DNA of 64,000 nucleotides, from NCBI RefSeq assembly GCF_000720135.1, contig NZ_JOIU01000021.1, positions 124,001 to 188,000 of the forward strand, read 5' to 3'. The position numbers and the translations under genes are program-made. How positions within the stretch are numbered: position 1 is the stretch's first letter; the number at the start of each line of letters is the position of its first letter. Positions 48,443 to 57,726 of the stretch are shown piece after piece. This DNA is from Streptomyces sp. NRRL S-1022. GTDB taxonomy: Bacteria > Actinomycetota > Actinomycetes > Streptomycetales > Streptomycetaceae. Below the pieces are notes generated by a model, which searched no databases, was not told the origin of the DNA, and was given only the letters and a program-made list of their open reading frames with translations.

Positions 48443-49819
48443 ATGAGCAAGCCGCTGAAGCAGATCCACCTGGCCGCCCACTTCCCCGGGGTCAACAACA
48501 CCACCGTGTGGAGCGACCCGGCCGCCGGCAGCCACATCGAGTTCAGCTCCTTCGCGCACTTCGCGCGGACCGCCGAACGCGCCAAGTTCGACTTCCTGTT
48601 CCTCGCCGAGGGACTGAGGCTGCGCGAACAGGGCGGGCAGATATACGACCTCGACGTGGTCGGCCGCCCCGACACCTTCACCGTGCTGGCCGCGCTGGCC
48701 GCCGTCACCGACCGGCTCGGCCTGACCGGCACCATCAACTCCACCTTCAACGAGCCGTACGAGGTGGCCCGCCAGTTCGCCAGCCTCGACCACCTCTCCG
48801 GCGGCCGGTCCGCGTGGAACGTGGTCACCTCCTGGGACGCCTTCACCGGCGAGAACTTCCGGCGCGGCGGCTTCCTGCCGCAGCAGGAACGCTACTCCCG
48901 GGCCAGGGAGTTCCTCGCCACCGCCCACGAGCTGTTCGACTCCTGGCGCGGTGACGAGATCGTCGCCGACCAGGCCACCGGCACCTTCCTGCGGGACGCC
49001 AGGGCCGGCGCCTTCGTGCACCGGGGGCAGCACTTCGACATCCACGGCCGGTTCAACGTCCCGCGCTCCCCGCAGGGCCGGCCGGTCGTCTTCCAGGCCG
49101 GCGACTCGGAGGAGGGCCGCGAGTTCGCCGCCTCCGGCGCGGACGCCATCTTCAGCCGGTACGCCACGCTGAAGGAGGGCCAGGCGTTCTACACGGACGT
49201 CAAGTCCCGTCTCGCCAAGTACGGCCGTCGCCCGGATCAGCTGCTCATCCTGCCCGCCGCGACCTTCGTCCTCGGCGACACCGACGAGGAGGCCGCCGAA
49301 CTCGCCCGGGAGGTCCGCCGGCAGCAGGTCAGCGGCGCCACCGCCATCAAGCACCTGGAGTTCGTCTGGAACCGTGACCTGTCGGCGTACGACCCGGAGG
49401 GCCCGCTGCCCGACGTCGACCCGGTGGTCGCCGAGGAGCACATCTCCCGGGGCCGCGCCCAGGTGCGGATGTACCGGGACCCGGTCGCCATCGCCCGCGA
49501 GTGGCGCCGGCTCGCCGAGGCCAACAAGTGGTCCATCCGCGACCTGGTCATCCACACCGGCAACCGGCAGACGTTCATCGGTTCCCCGGCCACCGTCGCC
49601 CGGACCATCAACGAGTTCGTGCAGGCCGACGCCTCCGACGGCTTCATCCTCGTGCCGCACATCACCCCCGGCGGACTCGACCCGTTCGCCGACAAGGTGG
49701 TCCCGCTCCTCCAGGAGCAGGGCGTCTTCCGCGCCGACTACGAGGGCACCACCCTGCGCGACCACCTCGGCCTCGCCCACCCCGACGAGACCGGCACGGC
49801 CCGGCGCGCCGCGTCGTGA
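48443..49819 (+). CDS. NtaA/SnaA/DszA-type flavin monooxygenase (LLM class)
   Basis: 458 residues (the family norm for nitrilotriacetate/dibenzothiophene-sulfone monooxygenases). QIHLAAHFPGVNNTTVWSDP, FDFLFLAEGLRLREQGG, the strongly conserved SGGRSAWNVVTSWD and NFRRGGFLPQQERYSRAREFL are the signature parts. It needs FMNH2 from a separate reductase, which is not in the window. Located 26 bp behind the other monooxygenase. Substrate unknown; a sulfur compound is likely from context. Confidence 0.92.
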   Translation: MSKPLKQIHLAAHFPGVNNTTVWSDPAAGSHIEFSSFAHFARTAERAKFDFLFLAEGLRLREQGGQIYDLDVVGRPDTFTVLAALAAVTDRLGLTGTINSTFNEPYEVARQFASLDHLSGGRSAWNVVTSWDAFTGENFRRGGFLPQQERYSRAREFLATAHELFDSWRGDEIVADQATGTFLRDARAGAFVHRGQHFDIHGRFNVPRSPQGRPVVFQAGDSEEGREFAASGADAIFSRYATLKEGQAFYTDVKSRLAKYGRRPDQLLILPAATFVLGDTDEEAAELAREVRRQQVSGATAIKHLEFVWNRDLSAYDPEGPLPDVDPVVAEEHISRGRAQVRMYRDPVAIAREWRRLAEANKWSIRDLVIHTGNRQTFIGSPATVARTINEFVQADASDGFILVPHITPGGLDPFADKVVPLLQEQGVFRADYEGTTLRDHLGLAHPDETGTARRAAS

Positions 49820-49956
49820 CGTCCCCGGCGCGCCGGCCCGCCTGACTTCTCCCCGTACCCCCCGACCCGCAGGCGCCCCGGGCCGCCCGTTCCGCCCCGC
49901 GCCCCTCAGCACGTCGAGGGGTGCGGTTCTTCGCGGAGCCCTTCGGCCACCCGGTG

Positions 49957-49999
49957 CGGGCATGGACGTCACCTCCCCCGTGGGTGACGTCCATGCCCG
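49957..49999. terminator. Bidirectional terminator hairpin, 17-bp perfect stem
   Basis: CGGGCATGGACGTCACC (49957-49973) and GGTGACGTCCATGCCCG (49983-49999) pair perfectly around a 9-nt loop. It lies between the convergent monooxygenase and protease-like genes, so it can end transcription from both sides. The rest of 49820-50042 holds no gene. Confidence 0.75.
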
Positions 50000-50042
50000 T
50001 TCCCCCGGCGCCGGTCCGTGGCCCGCCGTCGTCCGTGTGCCG

Positions 50043-51128
50043 TCACCAGCACATGACCGCTGTCTCCCCCGACCCCCACGTGGAGTACAGGCGGACCCGG
50101 ACGACATAGCGGCGGCCCTTGACGAGCCGGACGCGGACGGCGGCGTTCTCCGGTGTGCCGCCGTCGTCGTGGCCCGCGAGGAAGCGCGGTTCCCCGTCGC
50201 GCTCCTCGAAGACCACCAGTACGGTGTCGGCGTCGCCGAAGGTGCCCACGGTGTACTCGCGGGTCTCCGGCGGCTCGACGGTGAAATCGGCCTGCCCGCC
50301 CGGCCCGAGACCGAGCGGCGCGGACCGGAACGGCACCAGCGCGGCCGGCCCGGTGGGACCGGTGGGCGGGTACCAGCGCAGCACGAACTCCTTGTCCGCC
50401 GGGGACGGCGTGCCGGGCGGACGCAGCCCCCCGCGGTACTGCTCCGGCTCCAGCACCAGCCCCGGCCCGATCGGCAGTGTCATCACCGACTGCGGGTCCC
50501 ACACCGAGCCGCCCGCCTCGCAGGCGTCCAGCCGGCCCAGCACGTTGCGGTACGCCGTCTCCCGGCTGAAGAAGTTCGGCGGGCCCGCCAGTTCGGCGTA
50601 CACGGCCTCGTCGTCCCAGTGCAGCCCGGCGAACGGACTCTGGTGCTCGTGCACCATGCCCAGCGCGTGCCCGATCTGGTGCAGGACCGTGCCGCGCTCC
50701 CCGGGCGCGGTCACGTCCCAGCCGAGGTTCATGGTGCGTTCGCCCCGGCCCACCGACAGAGCGCCCCGGCCCACCGCCGACCAGGACCCGGCGCCGGACT
50801 GGAACCCGATCCGCAGCTCCGCCTCGCAGCGGTCGCCGACCTCGGCGAAGGCGACGCCGATGCCGAGGTCCCGCCACTCGCCGAAGCACGAGCGGACCAC
50901 CTCCCGCTGCTCCTCGCCGCCCGCCCACGGCACCCGGCGCAGCTCCCCCGTCCCGGGAACCGGGATGACCGAGGCGTCGGTGCGGTCGTCCAGGAAGCAG
51001 TAGTGCAGGACCGTGCCGTCGACCCACATCCGCCGCCCGGCGAGCAGCGCGCCCAGCCGCTCGGCCGTCAGCCCCGGGGCGAAGGCCGGGGCCGGCTGCC
51101 GCGGAAGCGAGCAGAGGCGTCGGGTCAT
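50043..51128 (-). CDS. Metzincin-like metallopeptidase homologue with HQxxH site
   Basis: 361 residues, no clear signal peptide. The N-terminal half resembles matrixin/astacin-type zinc proteases: VVRSCFGEWRDLGIGVAFAEV and the zinc-binding run LHQIGHALGMVHEHQSP. His150, His154 and His160 are kept, but the general-base Glu of HExxH is Gln151, and the codon is clearly CAG. A Met-turn-like VWDPQSVMTLP follows. The C-terminal 110 residues form a beta-rich domain ending YSTWGSGETAVMCW. It may bind zinc and peptides without normal proteolysis, or be inactive. Confidence 0.8.
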   Translation of the reverse strand: MTRRLCSLPRQPAPAFAPGLTAERLGALLAGRRMWVDGTVLHYCFLDDRTDASVIPVPGTGELRRVPWAGGEEQREVVRSCFGEWRDLGIGVAFAEVGDRCEAELRIGFQSGAGSWSAVGRGALSVGRGERTMNLGWDVTAPGERGTVLHQIGHALGMVHEHQSPFAGLHWDDEAVYAELAGPPNFFSRETAYRNVLGRLDACEAGGSVWDPQSVMTLPIGPGLVLEPEQYRGGLRPPGTPSPADKEFVLRWYPPTGPTGPAALVPFRSAPLGLGPGGQADFTVEPPETREYTVGTFGDADTVLVVFEERDGEPRFLAGHDDGGTPENAAVRVRLVKGRRYVVRVRLYSTWGSGETAVMCW

Positions 51129-51222
51129 GCGGCCACAGTGCCGCCCGCGCCGCCCGGACGCCTGAGTCGGGGTCTACTCAAGTCGCCCTGTATCAAGCCT
51201 GAGTACGCGCGCTCTGCATGAT

Positions 51223-52947
51223 GTGAGGACCTACGAACAGGACGCCAAGACCCTGGAACTGCCCTGGCCGTTCACCGGCCGGGCGGAGGAACTGGAGGGG
51301 GTGCGCGGTGCGCTGACCGCCGGCCGGCCCGGCATCGTGGTGACCGGGCCGGCGGGCCGCGGCAAGACCCGGCTGATCACGGAGGCCGTGCGGGGCACGG
51401 ACCACGCCCGGGTGACCGGCACACCCGAGGCCCGGGACCTGCCCCTCGCGGCGTTCGCGCACCTGCTCCCCGACACCGTCTCGCTGCACCGCGCGGTCCG
51501 CGCGCTGTCCGGCGTACGCCTCCTCGTCGTGGACGACGCCCAGCTCCTGGACGAGACCTCCGCCGCCCTGGTCCACCAGCTGGCCGTGCAGGGCCGCATC
51601 CGTCTGGTCGTGGCCGCGGCGGACGGCCCGCCCCCGCCCGCGGCGGTCTCCCGGCTGTGGACCGGGGAGCTGCTGCCCCGGCTGCCCCTCGACCCGCTGC
51701 CCTGCGAGGACACCGCCCGGCTGCTCGCCGGCGCCGGCCTGGAACCGCTCACCGTGCGCCGGCTGCACCAGGCCTGCCGGGGCGACCTGCGGCTGCTGCG
51801 CGACCTGGTCACCGCGCTCGCCGGATCCGGCCGGCTGACCCCCGTCGCGGGCACCGGGGAGCGGGCCTGGCGGGGCGCCCTGCCGGTCACCCCGGCCGTC
51901 CGCGAGCGGCTCGCCCCCGCCCTGGAGCGGTCCGGGCCCGGTGAACGCGAGGCGCTCGAACGCCTCGCGTTCGCCGAACCCCTGCCGCTGCCCGCGGACG
52001 AGCTGGACCTGGCCGCCCTCGAACACCTGGAGGCGGACGGCCTGATCGACGTCGGTGCACACGGCGCCGTCACCCTCGCCCACCCCCTGCACGGCCCCGT
52101 CCTGCGTGCCACGGCCGGCCGGCTGCGGGCCCGGCGGCTCGGCCGCGCGCCCCTCGCGCACGGTCCCGCGCTGGCCGCCGAACAGAGCGCGCTGGCCCGG
52201 CGGATGGAACGGCTCGACGTCCGGCCGGTGCCGGCCCCGGTGGGCGAGTGGCTGGTGGCGGAGGGCGGCCCGCTGCCCGCCGGGTACGCCGCCGTCCGCG
52301 CCCGGTACGCCCGGCTGCGGGGCGAGCTGCGGGAGGCGGCGGCCTGGGCCCGGGAAGGGCTGCGGCAGACCGCGTCGGACAGCGGGTGCCTGCGGGAACT
52401 CGCCCTCGCCGAGCAGCCGTTGGGCGAGGTGACCGATCCGGACGAGGTCCACGCGCTCTACGGCGCCGTACGCCTCGGCGAGCCCGGCCGGGCGGTCGGG
52501 CGGCTGCCGGCCGGGAGCGTGTTCGCCCGCCACGCGGACGCGCTCGCGCGCGGGGACGGGCCCGCGCTGGACCTGGCCGCGCAGGCGCTGGCCGAACGGG
52601 GGTTCCTGCTGTACGCGGCCGAGGCCCACGCGCAGGCGGTACGGGTGCACCGGGATCCGCGGGCCGCGCGGCTGTCCCGCACCCGGGCCGTCGCCCTGGC
52701 CCGGCGCTGCCAGGGAGCGCGTACGCCCGCGCTGGCCGGCCTGGTCCTCGGCGAACTCACCGTGCGGCAGCGGCAGATCGTCACTCTGGCCGCGGCGGGG
52801 CTGAGCAACCGGGAGATCGCCGAGCGGCTGACGCTGTCCGTACGGACCGTGGGCAACCATCTGTACAGCGCGTACACCCGGCTGGGGACGGGGGAACGGG
52901 ACGCGCTGCCCCGGCTGGTCGAGGAGCCGCGGACGGAGACGGCCTGA
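51223..52947 (+). CDS. ATPase-domain LuxR family regulator (LAL-like, short)
   Basis: 574 residues, GTG start. An N-terminal AAA/NB domain has Walker A GPAGRGKT (42-49) and Walker B RLLVVDDAQLL; the middle is helical; the C-terminal LuxR helix-turn-helix reads LTVRQRQIVTLAAAGLSNREIAERLTLSVRTVGNHLYSAYTRLG. LAL regulators are usually about 900 residues, so the sensor/TPR-like part is short here. It starts divergently from the metzincin-like gene and converges on the CHAT gene. Targets unknown. Confidence 0.88.
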   Translation: MRTYEQDAKTLELPWPFTGRAEELEGVRGALTAGRPGIVVTGPAGRGKTRLITEAVRGTDHARVTGTPEARDLPLAAFAHLLPDTVSLHRAVRALSGVRLLVVDDAQLLDETSAALVHQLAVQGRIRLVVAAADGPPPPAAVSRLWTGELLPRLPLDPLPCEDTARLLAGAGLEPLTVRRLHQACRGDLRLLRDLVTALAGSGRLTPVAGTGERAWRGALPVTPAVRERLAPALERSGPGEREALERLAFAEPLPLPADELDLAALEHLEADGLIDVGAHGAVTLAHPLHGPVLRATAGRLRARRLGRAPLAHGPALAAEQSALARRMERLDVRPVPAPVGEWLVAEGGPLPAGYAAVRARYARLRGELREAAAWAREGLRQTASDSGCLRELALAEQPLGEVTDPDEVHALYGAVRLGEPGRAVGRLPAGSVFARHADALARGDGPALDLAAQALAERGFLLYAAEAHAQAVRVHRDPRAARLSRTRAVALARRCQGARTPALAGLVLGELTVRQRQIVTLAAAGLSNREIAERLTLSVRTVGNHLYSAYTRLGTGERDALPRLVEEPRTETA

Positions 52948-52974
52948 GGGATGCCCGGGGCGGTCCCCCTTCGC

Positions 52975-55590
52975 TCAGGCCGCCCCGAACGCCGCGAACG
53001 CCCAGCCCGTCGCCTGGTGGACCGCGTCGCCGGGCAGGACCGCCCGGGCGTCGCGCAGGGCCTCGGCCAGCGAGAGACCCGCGCCGAGGCCCTTGTGCAG
53101 CGACAGCATCAGCGGCACCACCGCCGCGTCGTTGACCGGAGCGCTGCTGGCCACCACCCCGGCCGTGCCCAGCGGCAGCAACGCCGTGACCAGGCCCAGG
53201 AGTTCGTCGGCGCCGACCGAGGCGAGGCGGGCGGTGTCGCAGCTGGAGAGGATGATCCGGTACGGGCTGCGGGCCAGGCGCTCGAAGTCGTGGACGATCA
53301 GCGGGCCGTCGGCCATCCGGAGGGCGGAGAACAGCGGGCTGTCGGCGCGGAACGTGCCGTGCGCCGCGAGGTGGGCGAGGCACGCGCCGTCGAGTTCCGC
53401 CAGCACCCGCGGCACCTGCGCGGCCTCGCCCTCCAGGACCGTCGCCGCGCCGTACCGGTCCGCCAGTTCGGACACCTCCGCACCGCACGTCGCCAGGCCC
53501 GGGCCGCGCACCAGCACCGGCCGGCCGTCGTCCGGCGGCGGCGCCGTCTCCCGGGCCCGCAGCCAGCTGCCGGCCGACGGCGACACGCTCAGCACCCGCT
53601 CCCGCAGCGCGGGCAGCAGCGCCCACGGCACCCGGTGCAGCGCGCCCGGCGGTACGACCACCACCGGGCCCGGACCGAGATGGGGCACCGCCCCCGCCAG
53701 CAGCAGCTCCTGGAGGCGCCGGCCGGCGGCCTCCACGAGCGGCAGCCGGGCGTCGGCCCCCGGGTGCGCGAGCCGTCGCAGCCCCGCCTGCACGTGCTCG
53801 GCCTCGGCCGCCGCCTCCGCCAGCGAACCACCCGCGAACCGCCGTACCCTGCCCTGTCCGCACAGCAGGACGTGCACCCGGCCGTCCACCACGGCCAGTT
53901 CGACCAGCCGTCCGTCGCCCAGCCGGTCCAGCAGCCGGCCCATGTCGAGCCGGTCGCCCGCGTCGGCCGCCGCCCCGCCCATGTGCCGGGTGCGTGAGCG
54001 GATCTCCCGTTCCAGGCGCCGCTGTTCGCGGTCCAGCGCCGGCACCGGGCGGCCCGCCATCCGGGCGGCCTCCGCGCGGGCGGCGATCTCCCGGTAGGCG
54101 GTCAGCCCGCTCAGCAGCGCCGGATCGTCGGGCGGCCGGGCCGGCGGCGTGGACAGCACGGTCGCCCGCCACCGCTCGCTCCACCCCAGCAGCCGGCGCG
54201 GACCGCCCTGCGCGAGAGTCACCTCCTGCGCCAGTGCCGCGAGTTCGGCACCCTGCGCGGTCGCGTGGGCACGCAGCTCCGAGGCGCCCAGCGTCATCCG
54301 GTGGTCGTCCAGCACGTCCAGACCGCGCCGGCACGCCTCCAGCACCCCGCGCCGGGAACCGGCCGCCCGCGCCCGCAGCGCCTGCGCCACCCAGCCCGTC
54401 ATCCGGGCCGTGGGCGGCCCGCCGTGCCGGCTGCGCGCGGCCACCGCCAGGTGCCGTTCCGCGTCCGCCGTCCAGCCCAGCGCCAGCGCGATCCGGCCCG
54501 CCAGCAGCGACGCCTCCGGGGCCGCGGGCGAACCGAAGGAGGCCAGCCGCCCGGCGACCGCCGCCGCGTCCCCGACCATCCGCCCCGACCGCCGCCCGGC
54601 CGCCACCCGCGCCTCCAGCAGCACCAGCCGGGCGTGCGTCTCCCACCAGGACCGGCGCTGCGCCGCGAACAGGCGTACCGCGACGGCGGCGCGGGCTATC
54701 GCGGTGTGCGCGTCCCCCGCCGACCGGGCGGCCCACGAGGCGGCGAGCAGCAGCTCGGCCTTGCGGGTGGACTGGCCGCCGATCCGGTCCAGCAGCGCGA
54801 TCGCCGCGTCCGCCTCGGCCAGCGCCTCCGGGGCGAGCCCGGCCGCCATCAGCACCTCGCAGCGCCGGATCGACAGGTTGTACGTGGGCGTGCCCAGCTT
54901 GGCGTAGCGCTCCTCGGCCTCGTCCAGCAGCCGCAGCGCCGCCGGGATGTCCCCGGACCGGAACGCGGCCAGTCCCCGGCTCTCCACCGCGTCCGCCTTG
55001 TCGTGCTCCTGGCCGGTGGTCTCCCACAGCCGTTCCGCCGCCGTGAAGTCCGCGACGGCCCGGTCCACCGCGCCCAGCGCCAGATGCACGGTGGCCCGCA
55101 GGGTCAGCGCCCGCGCCGTCCAGATGTCGTCGGCGGCCTGCCGCAGGACCGGCAGGGCCCGCCGGACGTCCTCCAGGGCCTCCCGGTGCCGCCCCAGCAC
55201 CCACCACACGTAGGCCCGCCGGTACAGCACCCGGGCCCGGGTGTGGCCGCTGCCCCGGGCGACCCCCCGCTCGAAGGAGGCGAGCCCCTGCCGCGTGCGC
55301 CCCGCGTGCACCAGTGCGACCCCCAGCGTCGCCAGCACATCGGCCTCCCGGTCCGCCGACTCGGCGCGCGCGGCCAGGTCCCGGGCCCGCCGCAGGTGCC
55401 GCAGCGCGATCCGTAGGTCGCCGAAGTCCCGCTGCCAGATGCCGAGGACCTGGTGGGCGACGCTGGCGTGGAGCGGCGACGGGGCGGCGCGCAGCACGTG
55501 TTCGGCGCGTGCCCGGGCCTCGCCGGGATCGGCGAACACCATGGGCAGCAGTTCGAGCACCGACTCGCTTCCCGCTGTCACGTCTCGCAT
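52975..55590 (-). CDS. CHAT domain protein with N-terminal TPR-like repeats
   Basis: 871 residues. The first two-thirds are helical repeats of the TPR/SEL1 kind (RIALRHLRRARDLAARAE, TRARVLYRRAYVWWVLGRHREALEDVRRAL, RALTLRATVHLALGAVDRAVADFTAAE). The C-terminal CHAT (caspase-HetF-associated) protease domain has the dyad His744 (LAHLAAHGTFRADS) and Cys784 (RIILSSCDTARLAS), both intact. CHAT proteins are caspase-like proteases switched on by partner binding to the repeats. It is divergent from an S8 protease and sigma factor, 76 bp apart, with a shared inverted repeat. Confidence 0.93.
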   Translation of the reverse strand: MRDVTAGSESVLELLPMVFADPGEARARAEHVLRAAPSPLHASVAHQVLGIWQRDFGDLRIALRHLRRARDLAARAESADREADVLATLGVALVHAGRTRQGLASFERGVARGSGHTRARVLYRRAYVWWVLGRHREALEDVRRALPVLRQAADDIWTARALTLRATVHLALGAVDRAVADFTAAERLWETTGQEHDKADAVESRGLAAFRSGDIPAALRLLDEAEERYAKLGTPTYNLSIRRCEVLMAAGLAPEALAEADAAIALLDRIGGQSTRKAELLLAASWAARSAGDAHTAIARAAVAVRLFAAQRRSWWETHARLVLLEARVAAGRRSGRMVGDAAAVAGRLASFGSPAAPEASLLAGRIALALGWTADAERHLAVAARSRHGGPPTARMTGWVAQALRARAAGSRRGVLEACRRGLDVLDDHRMTLGASELRAHATAQGAELAALAQEVTLAQGGPRRLLGWSERWRATVLSTPPARPPDDPALLSGLTAYREIAARAEAARMAGRPVPALDREQRRLEREIRSRTRHMGGAAADAGDRLDMGRLLDRLGDGRLVELAVVDGRVHVLLCGQGRVRRFAGGSLAEAAAEAEHVQAGLRRLAHPGADARLPLVEAAGRRLQELLLAGAVPHLGPGPVVVVPPGALHRVPWALLPALRERVLSVSPSAGSWLRARETAPPPDDGRPVLVRGPGLATCGAEVSELADRYGAATVLEGEAAQVPRVLAELDGACLAHLAAHGTFRADSPLFSALRMADGPLIVHDFERLARSPYRIILSSCDTARLASVGADELLGLVTALLPLGTAGVVASSAPVNDAAVVPLMLSLHKGLGAGLSLAEALRDARAVLPGDAVHQATGWAFAAFGAA

Positions 55591-55609
55591 GGTAGTGGCC
55601 TGCTGTATC

Positions 55610-55648
55610 AGACGGTGACCCCACGACTCTCACTGTCGGACACCGTCT
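55610..55648. promoter_or_regulatory. Inverted repeat in the CHAT/S8 divergent promoter
   Basis: AGACGGTG (55610-55617) and CACCGTCT (55641-55648) are perfect 8-bp inverted repeats 23 bp apart, inside the 76-bp gap between the two divergent starts. It is well placed to control both genes. The sigma factor of the same locus or the LuxR-type regulator is a candidate user. Confidence 0.45.
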
Positions 55649-55666
55649 TGAGGGGGAGGACACCAC

Positions 55667-57091
55667 ATGGCACCACACCGCTTCCACGAGCAGTTCGAGC
55701 ACATCCGGCGCTCGCTGCCGGACGTACCCCTGACCATGGGGCCGGACGACTCGGCCGGGATGCTGTACGAGAAGGGCGCCGTCCTGGTCCGGGACGGCGA
55801 GGAGGCCCGGTTCGTCGAGGACGCCGTGCGCGCCCACTTCACCCGGACCCCGGGGCTCGTCCCCGACCCCGTGCGCCGTGTCGGCCCGCGGGCCGGCCGC
55901 ACCGGCGTCACCCGGATCCGGGTCGGCGACCCGGACGGGGGCGAGGACACCGTGCCGCACGCGCTGCGCGCGGTGCGGGAGGCCGAGGACCGCCAGGGCC
56001 GCCGGCTGGCCGGCCGCAACCACGTGGTGCACATCGCGGTCAACGCCTGCCCCGGCGACGAGCCGGTGCCCGTCCCGCGCACCGAGCCCGCAAACCCCGC
56101 CGCGGCCGAGGAGAGTTACGACCCGGCCACCGCGGTCGGCGTCCTCGTGGTCGACACCGGTCTGATGCACGACCACCGCTCCTACCCGCTGCTCGCCCAC
56201 ACCACGGGCGACGCCCAGCTGACCGAGACCGACGGCGACGGCGTGCTCCACCAGTACGTCGGCCACGGCACGTTCATCGCCGGGATCCTCGCGGCCGTCG
56301 CGCCCAACACCGACATCACCGTGCGCGGCACCCTCAACGACGCCGGCGCCGTGCTGGAGTCCGAGTTCGGCGCGCTGCTCTTCGAGGCCGTCGACCGGGA
56401 CGGCTGGCCCGACATCATCAGCCTCTCCGCGGGCACCCCGAGCGCCGACACCGACGGACTGATCGGTCTGGACGCGTTCATGCGGGAACTGCGCGACCGG
56501 CGCACGCTGCTGGTGGCCGCCGCCGGCAACAACGGCAGCGACACCCCGTTCTGGCCCGCCGCCTACGCCGCCCTGCCCGAGTACGCCGACTGCGTGCTGT
56601 CGGTCGGTGCCCTGCGCGGGGACGGCGAGTCCGGGGCCTGCTTCACCAACCACGGGCCGTGGGTGCGCGTCCACGTCCCCGGCGAGCGCCTCACCAGCGC
56701 CCTCACCGGCTTCACCACGCCCGTGCCGTACGTCTACCAGCACTCCACCTTCGACGCCTGCCGGTTCGGCGCCGACTACCCGTGCACCTGCCGGTACCCG
56801 CGCCACACCGGTGTGCTGAGCGAGGGCCGGGAGAGCACCGGCGGCAAGCCGGACCAGGTGATGTTCGACGGTCTCGCGCAGTGGAGCGGGACCTCCTTCG
56901 CCGCCCCGGTGGCCGCGGGACTCGTCGCCGCCCGGATGTCGGCGTACCGGGAGCGCGACCCGCGGGCGGCCGGCGCGGCGCTGCTGGCAACCGCCACCGA
57001 GCGGGCGGAGGTGCGCGGGGCGCAGGTGCCGGCGCTCCGGCCGCCCACCTGGCGCCCCGTCCCGGGCGCGGCCTGGGCCGTGCCCGCATGA
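55667..57091 (+). CDS. S8 family serine peptidase (subtilase) without signal peptide
   Basis: 474 residues. Catalytic Asp163 (LVVDTGL), His200 (YVGHGTFIAGI) and Ser410 (WSGTSFAAP), plus the oxyanion Asn in VAAAGNNG, are all present. No secretion signal is seen: the N-terminal 150 residues (FHEQFEHIRRSLPDV, KGAVLVRDGEEARFVEDAV) form a distinct domain, so it should work inside the cell. Cysteine-rich insert at about 364-375 (DACRFGADYPCTC). Followed by a sigma factor gene and divergent from the CHAT protein, it is likely part of a proteolytic signalling chain. Confidence 0.93.
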   Translation: MAPHRFHEQFEHIRRSLPDVPLTMGPDDSAGMLYEKGAVLVRDGEEARFVEDAVRAHFTRTPGLVPDPVRRVGPRAGRTGVTRIRVGDPDGGEDTVPHALRAVREAEDRQGRRLAGRNHVVHIAVNACPGDEPVPVPRTEPANPAAAEESYDPATAVGVLVVDTGLMHDHRSYPLLAHTTGDAQLTETDGDGVLHQYVGHGTFIAGILAAVAPNTDITVRGTLNDAGAVLESEFGALLFEAVDRDGWPDIISLSAGTPSADTDGLIGLDAFMRELRDRRTLLVAAAGNNGSDTPFWPAAYAALPEYADCVLSVGALRGDGESGACFTNHGPWVRVHVPGERLTSALTGFTTPVPYVYQHSTFDACRFGADYPCTCRYPRHTGVLSEGRESTGGKPDQVMFDGLAQWSGTSFAAPVAAGLVAARMSAYRERDPRAAGAALLATATERAEVRGAQVPALRPPTWRPVPGAAWAVPA

Positions 57092-57150
57092 GGTCCGGAA
57101 CGCTCCACTCCGCGGCGTACGATGACAGGCCGTACACAAGGGGTGGGGCC

Positions 57151-57726
57151 GTGGACCGAGCAGAGGTCGGCGTGTTGGTCCAGTCCGCCGTCGACGGGGA
57201 CGCCGCGGCCTGGAAGGCGCTGGTGGAAGGGATGAGTCCGCTGGTGTGGTCGGTGGTGCGCGCGCACCGGCTGTCGGACGCCGACGGACACGAGGTCTTC
57301 CAGACCACGTGGTTCCGCTTCGCCCAGTACCTGGGCCGCATACGGGAACCCGACAAGGCCGGTGCCTGGCTGGCCAGTACGGCCCGGCACGAGTGCCTGA
57401 AGGTGCTCAAGGGGCTGGCGCGGCTGACCCTGACCGACGATCCGCGGGTGCTGGACCGGGCCAGCGAGGAACGGACGCCGGAGGAGACGCTGATCGACTC
57501 GGAGGACGCGGCGGACCGGGCCGAGCGGGTCCGCCGGCTGTGGCAGGAGCTGGACGGACTGGGCGAGCGCTGCCGGCAGCTGCTGCGCGTGCTGGTGGCC
57601 TCGCCGCCGCCCAGCTACGGGGAGATCTCGGCCGCGCTCGGTATCGCGGTCGGCAGCATCGGTCCGCTGCGCCAGCGCTGTCTGCGCCGGCTGCGGACCC
57701 GGATGAACGCACGGGGTGCGGCGTGA
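57151..57726 (+). CDS. Sigma-70 family (ECF-like) RNA polymerase sigma factor
   Basis: 191 residues from the GTG at 57151 (AAGGGGTGGGGCC before it); an ATG at 57088 in an ATGA with the protease stop would add 21 residues. Region 2 is seen in AWKALVEGMSPLVWSVVRAHRLSDADGHEVFQTTWFRFAQYL, and region 4 in SYGEISAALGIAVGSIGPLRQRCLRRLR. No anti-sigma gene with a zinc-finger is adjacent. It probably directs transcription of genes of this protease locus or of a wider response. Confidence 0.88.
   Translation: MDRAEVGVLVQSAVDGDAAAWKALVEGMSPLVWSVVRAHRLSDADGHEVFQTTWFRFAQYLGRIREPDKAGAWLASTARHECLKVLKGLARLTLTDDPRVLDRASEERTPEETLIDSEDAADRAERVRRLWQELDGLGERCRQLLRVLVASPPPSYGEISAALGIAVGSIGPLRQRCLRRLRTRMNARGAA

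Noticed and set aside
49374-51221. A 615-codon plus-strand open frame across the terminator
   Set aside because: Out of frame with the DszA-type gene and antisense to the metzincin-like gene; no ribosome site or family match.
52781-57139. A 1452-codon minus-strand open frame
   Set aside because: It is antisense or out of frame to the LuxR, CHAT and S8 genes, whose proteins are clearly recognisable; its product is low-complexity Gly/Ala/Arg typical of shadow frames in high-GC DNA.
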